Origin: Muribaculaceae bacterium
GTDB lineage: Bacteria > Bacteroidota > Bacteroidia > Bacteroidales > Muribaculaceae
NCBI GenBank assembly: GCA_020026215.1
Contig: JAHHQT010000093.1
Coordinates: 1-7,186 of the forward strand
Direction of reading: 5' to 3'
DNA: 7,186 bases
Positions 4,424 through 7,186 of this stretch are shown one piece after another. How positions within the stretch are numbered: position 1 is the first letter of the stretch; each line of letters starts with the position of its first letter. The notes under the pieces are model-generated. The model was not told the DNA's origin. It ran no database searches and saw only the letters and a program-made list of their open reading frames with translations. The translations under genes and the position numbers were made by a program.

Positions 4424-7186
4424 TTAGTTCGGCATCATCAAAACTTCGCAACGATTTCCTTGTTTCAATAGTGATTTGATAAAGTCTTGCATATCTTTTA
4501 CAGTCAAAGAATTGACAACTTTTTCTCTGTCTGTATGAATATCAATGTCTTCAGAATAGTAGTTAGACAATACATTCATCCAATATCCGTTTTCACGAAG
4601 ACGTTCTTTATTTTGTTTCAATTTGTATTCTTTGAATTTGGCAATTGATTCAGGTTTTACGTTTTCTGCCAAATTTTCAAAGCTTTCAAGAGTCAATTTT
4701 TCACTCTTCACTGATTTATCAGGATTTAGACCAAATGCAGCTAGAATTATGAATGATGTCTTGAAATTCTTAACCATTGTTCCGTAAGCATATGGGCTAT
4801 AAGCAGCACCTTCATCTTCACGAACTTTTTCAAGCAATTGATCAGTAAACAAGTCTCCTACGACTTCCAATTTAATCATGTTTTCAAGAGTATATTCAAT
4901 GTCACCACACCAACTCATACCTAACATTGCAAGATTTCCTTCGTTTTTGAAGACGAATTGATTGCGAACATTACCTTTAAATAGTTCACGACCGTCATTA
5001 ACAACCTTTTCACGGACATCATTTGAAGGAAGAGATGCAACATATTGTTTAAGCAATTCTTCCATTTGAGCAACATCAAAGTTACCGATTACATAGTATG
5101 TAAAGTCAGCAGCATTCGCAAATCTTTCTTTGTAGATTTCCATCATGCGGTCATAATCAAATTTATTGATATTTGCCTTGTTCATGGTTTTGCTCGCTTT
5201 CGGATGGTGATTCCACATTGTACATGACAAAGAATCAGAGAATGCATGGTTCGGATCTTTTTCCTGGTTCTCAATTTGAGAAAGGTAAAGATTCTTCACT
5301 GTATTGAACATATCCTTGTCATAACGAGGTTTTGTGATAGACAAATAAAGCAATTGCATCATTGTTTCCAAATCCTTAGGAGTAGTGTTTGCACTGATTC
5401 CTTCGCTATAGTTTGAAATGAATTGATTGATTGAAACATTTTTACCAGAAAGCATCTTCATCAAATCGTTATATTTGATGTCGCCTAAACCTCCAACGCC
5501 CACCATATCGGTAGCATTTACAACATTCACAAAGTCCTCTCCTGGATATAATGCAGCACCACCGTCACTTTCAGCATAAAGTACGATTTCATCTTCTTTG
5601 AAATTTGTAGGCTTCAAAATCACTTTGACACCATTAGATAAAGTCAATTCAGTGCAACCAAACAATTTATTTTCTTTTCTTGATACAATTGTACCTGCCT
5701 TAGGAAGTTCTGCCATCAACGGTTGATCAACTACAGCATCTTTATGTGCTACAACTTCCTTAGTCTTAACTTTATCAATAACCTTACTTAATTGTTCTTT
5801 TGTTGGCATTACTTGACCTTCTTTGTCAATTGACATAGAGAAAACAACCAAGTTCTTGTCAGTAAGAAGTTGTTTTACCGTTTGGTTAACAGCTTCAACA
5901 GGAATCATCTTCACGATATCTTTCAATGCTGGATAAATTACATCAACACCCACAATAGGTTCGTTATTGATGAAGTGTCTAATATAACGTTGAGCATGAA
6001 CATTGTGCTTGTCTGAATTTCTATTCTTATAGTCGTTTTCAAGCATACTTAAGAATTGAGCACGTGCTCTGTCATATTCAGAAGCAGTAAAACCGAATTC
6101 GCGGGCTTTCTTGAATTCTGTCAAAACACCTTCCAATGCAGATTCTGCACCCTTTTCATTCACAACAGCTTGAGCCATTAAAGCACCTTTAACTTGTGCA
6201 TATAAGAAAGTACCAATATTTACTGAGCAACCACCAAATGGAGAGTCACTTGATAAAGTCAAATCAGAGAAACGTTCACCTAACATGATATCAATCATAG
6301 TTGTTAGATAATCATATAGTAAGTATTGGTCTGTGTTACGCATTTCTCTTGGAACCAAGTCAAATTTTTGAGCAACAAACAACAAATTGAAAGGCATTTC
6401 CTTATCTTTATCAGAGATAACGATAGGTTCGTCATTGTCACCTACAACTTGGTAATCAAATCTTGCTGGATTCTCCGGCATTTTGATAGTTCCAAACAAA
6501 TCTTTTACCTTTTGTTCCACTTTATCTACGTCAATATCACCAACAACGATGATAGCCTGCAAATCAGGACGATACCATTTGTGGTAGTAGTCACGTAGCA
6601 CTTGGTGTTCGAAATTGTCAACGATATCCATTGAACCAATTACGTCATGAGTAGCATATTGTGTACCCGAGTACAATTCAGGAGCATGACGGTTCATCAA
6701 TCTTGGAATTGCACCAAAACCCATACGCCATTCTTCGTGAATTACACCACGTTCTTTATCAATTTCTTCACCGTCCAAAGTCAAAGCACAAGCCCAGTCA
6801 TGAAGGATTAACAAACATGAGTCAATGACTGTCTCTCTGGCAACAGGAACATTGGTAATATCATATACGGTTTCGTCTGTTGATGTATGTGCATTCAAGT
6901 GATTACCAAACTTAACACCAATAGATTCCAACCAAGTTTTTAGGGCTTTATCTGGGAAATGTTCAGTACCATTGAAACACATGTGTTCCAAAAAGTGAGC
7001 CAAACCATTTTGAGATTCGTTTTCTTGAACAGCACCTACTTTTTGAGCGATATGAAAATCAGCCTGACCTTTAGGGAATTCATTGTGACGAATAAAATAA
7101 GTTAAGCCGTTGGACAACTTACCTACCCTTACGGCAGTATCTGTCAACTCAACAGGCTTTGGCATCTGTTGTGCCATCACTAGATT
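4424..7186 (-). CDS. Two-domain M16 (pitrilysin/insulinase family) zinc metallopeptidase, 5' end outside the window
   Basis: About 920 residues are present and the frame is still open at the right edge. Numbering from the GTG at 7180: the active site of the N-terminal M16 half is the inverted zinc motif HFLEH (His62, Glu65, His66), with the third ligand expected at Glu143, 77 residues after His66 as in pitrilysin. Glu150 (HEEW) is also conserved-like. The second half (about 515-918) is the inactive M16 half: it has no HxxEH but keeps the substrate-binding Arg787...Tyr794 pair (VREDEGAAY). Together the halves should close as a clamshell around unfolded peptides. The GTG and the next ATG are probably not the start: the frame reads N-L-V-M-A-Q-Q from the edge, and VMA/QQ looks like a signal peptidase I site, so a short signal peptide lies beyond the window and the enzyme is probably periplasmic. 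It has its own terminator and is separate from trkH. The natural substrate is unknown. Confidence 0.93.
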   Translation of the reverse strand, partial: NLVMAQQMPKPVELTDTAVRVGKLSNGLTYFIRHNEFPKGQADFHIAQKVGAVQENESQNGLAHFLEHMCFNGTEHFPDKALKTWLESIGVKFGNHLNAHTSTDETVYDITNVPVARETVIDSCLLILHDWACALTLDGEEIDKERGVIHEEWRMGFGAIPRLMNRHAPELYSGTQYATHDVIGSMDIVDNFEHQVLRDYYHKWYRPDLQAIIVVGDIDVDKVEQKVKDLFGTIKMPENPARFDYQVVGDNDEPIVISDKDKEMPFNLLFVAQKFDLVPREMRNTDQYLLYDYLTTMIDIMLGERFSDLTLSSDSPFGGCSVNIGTFLYAQVKGALMAQAVVNEKGAESALEGVLTEFKKAREFGFTASEYDRARAQFLSMLENDYKNRNSDKHNVHAQRYIRHFINNEPIVGVDVIYPALKDIVKMIPVEAVNQTVKQLLTDKNLVVFSMSIDKEGQVMPTKEQLSKVIDKVKTKEVVAHKDAVVDQPLMAELPKAGTIVSRKENKLFGCTELTLSNGVKVILKPTNFKEDEIVLYAESDGGAALYPGEDFVNVVNATDMVGVGGLGDIKYNDLMKMLSGKNVSINQFISNYSEGISANTTPKDLETMMQLLYLSITKPRYDKDMFNTVKNLYLSQIENQEKDPNHAFSDSLSCTMWNHHPKASKTMNKANINKFDYDRMMEIYKERFANAADFTYYVIGNFDVAQMEELLKQYVASLPSNDVREKVVNDGRELFKGNVRNQFVFKNEGNLAMLGMSWCGDIEYTLENMIKLEVVGDLFTDQLLEKVREDEGAAYSPYAYGTMVKNFKTSFIILAAFGLNPDKSVKSEKLTLESFENLAENVKPESIAKFKEYKLKQNKERLRENGYWMNVLSNYYSEDIDIHTDREKVVNSLTVKDMQDFIKSLLKQGNRCEVLMMPN

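Noticed and set aside
5045..5227. Plus-strand open frame of 60 codons
   Set aside because: Antisense shadow within the inactive half of the M16 peptidase.
6326..6598. Plus-strand open frame of 90 codons
   Set aside because: Antisense shadow within the catalytic half of the M16 peptidase; no motif or signal peptide.

Overview
The window looks like chromosome from a Bacteroidales bacterium (Bacteroides, Phocaeicola or a relative). This rests on the AT-rich composition, on a promoter matching the Bacteroidetes housekeeping consensus (TTTG, 19 bp, TAnnTTTG) ahead of the potassium transporter gene, on mostly absent Shine-Dalgarno sites, and on the gene types: a two-domain secreted M16 peptidase of more than 900 residues and a TrkH of about 600 residues. 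I see no insertion sequence, phage gene, CRISPR array, tRNA or rRNA.

Layout. At the left edge (1-372, plus strand) is the 3' end of a membrane-anchored coiled-coil gene. It converges on the minus-strand genes and is separated from them by a 15-bp perfect hairpin that can terminate in both directions (392-430). All other genes lie on the minus strand, so they read from right to left: an M16 zinc metallopeptidase whose 5' end is cut by the window edge (7186-4424), its own terminator (4400-4370), trkH (4250-2430), a short trkA-like gene (2403-1981), a small exported protein of unknown function (1892-1584), and a CNNM/CorB-type membrane protein with a CBS pair (1501-470). No gap between genes exceeds about 175 bases.

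How the genes work together. trkH and the trkA-like gene are 26 bases apart behind one good promoter and form a K+ uptake operon: a channel-like membrane subunit plus a nucleotide-binding gating subunit. The gating subunit has only the N-terminal RCK domain. It lacks the C-terminal RCK_C domain and no remnant of that domain follows it, which is the most notable departure from the textbook system here. The CNNM protein belongs to a family linked to Mg2+/Co2+ efflux, so two ion-homeostasis units are neighbours, but nothing shows they are co-regulated. The small exported gene between them sits behind a promoter-like element that overlaps a 38-bp near-perfect palindrome, suggesting specific regulation.

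Most of the window is ordinary accessory-free chromosome. I did not find a clearly new multi-gene system. The points most worth a second look are the single-domain TrkA, the palindromic promoter, and the unrecognised cysteine-containing exported protein behind it.
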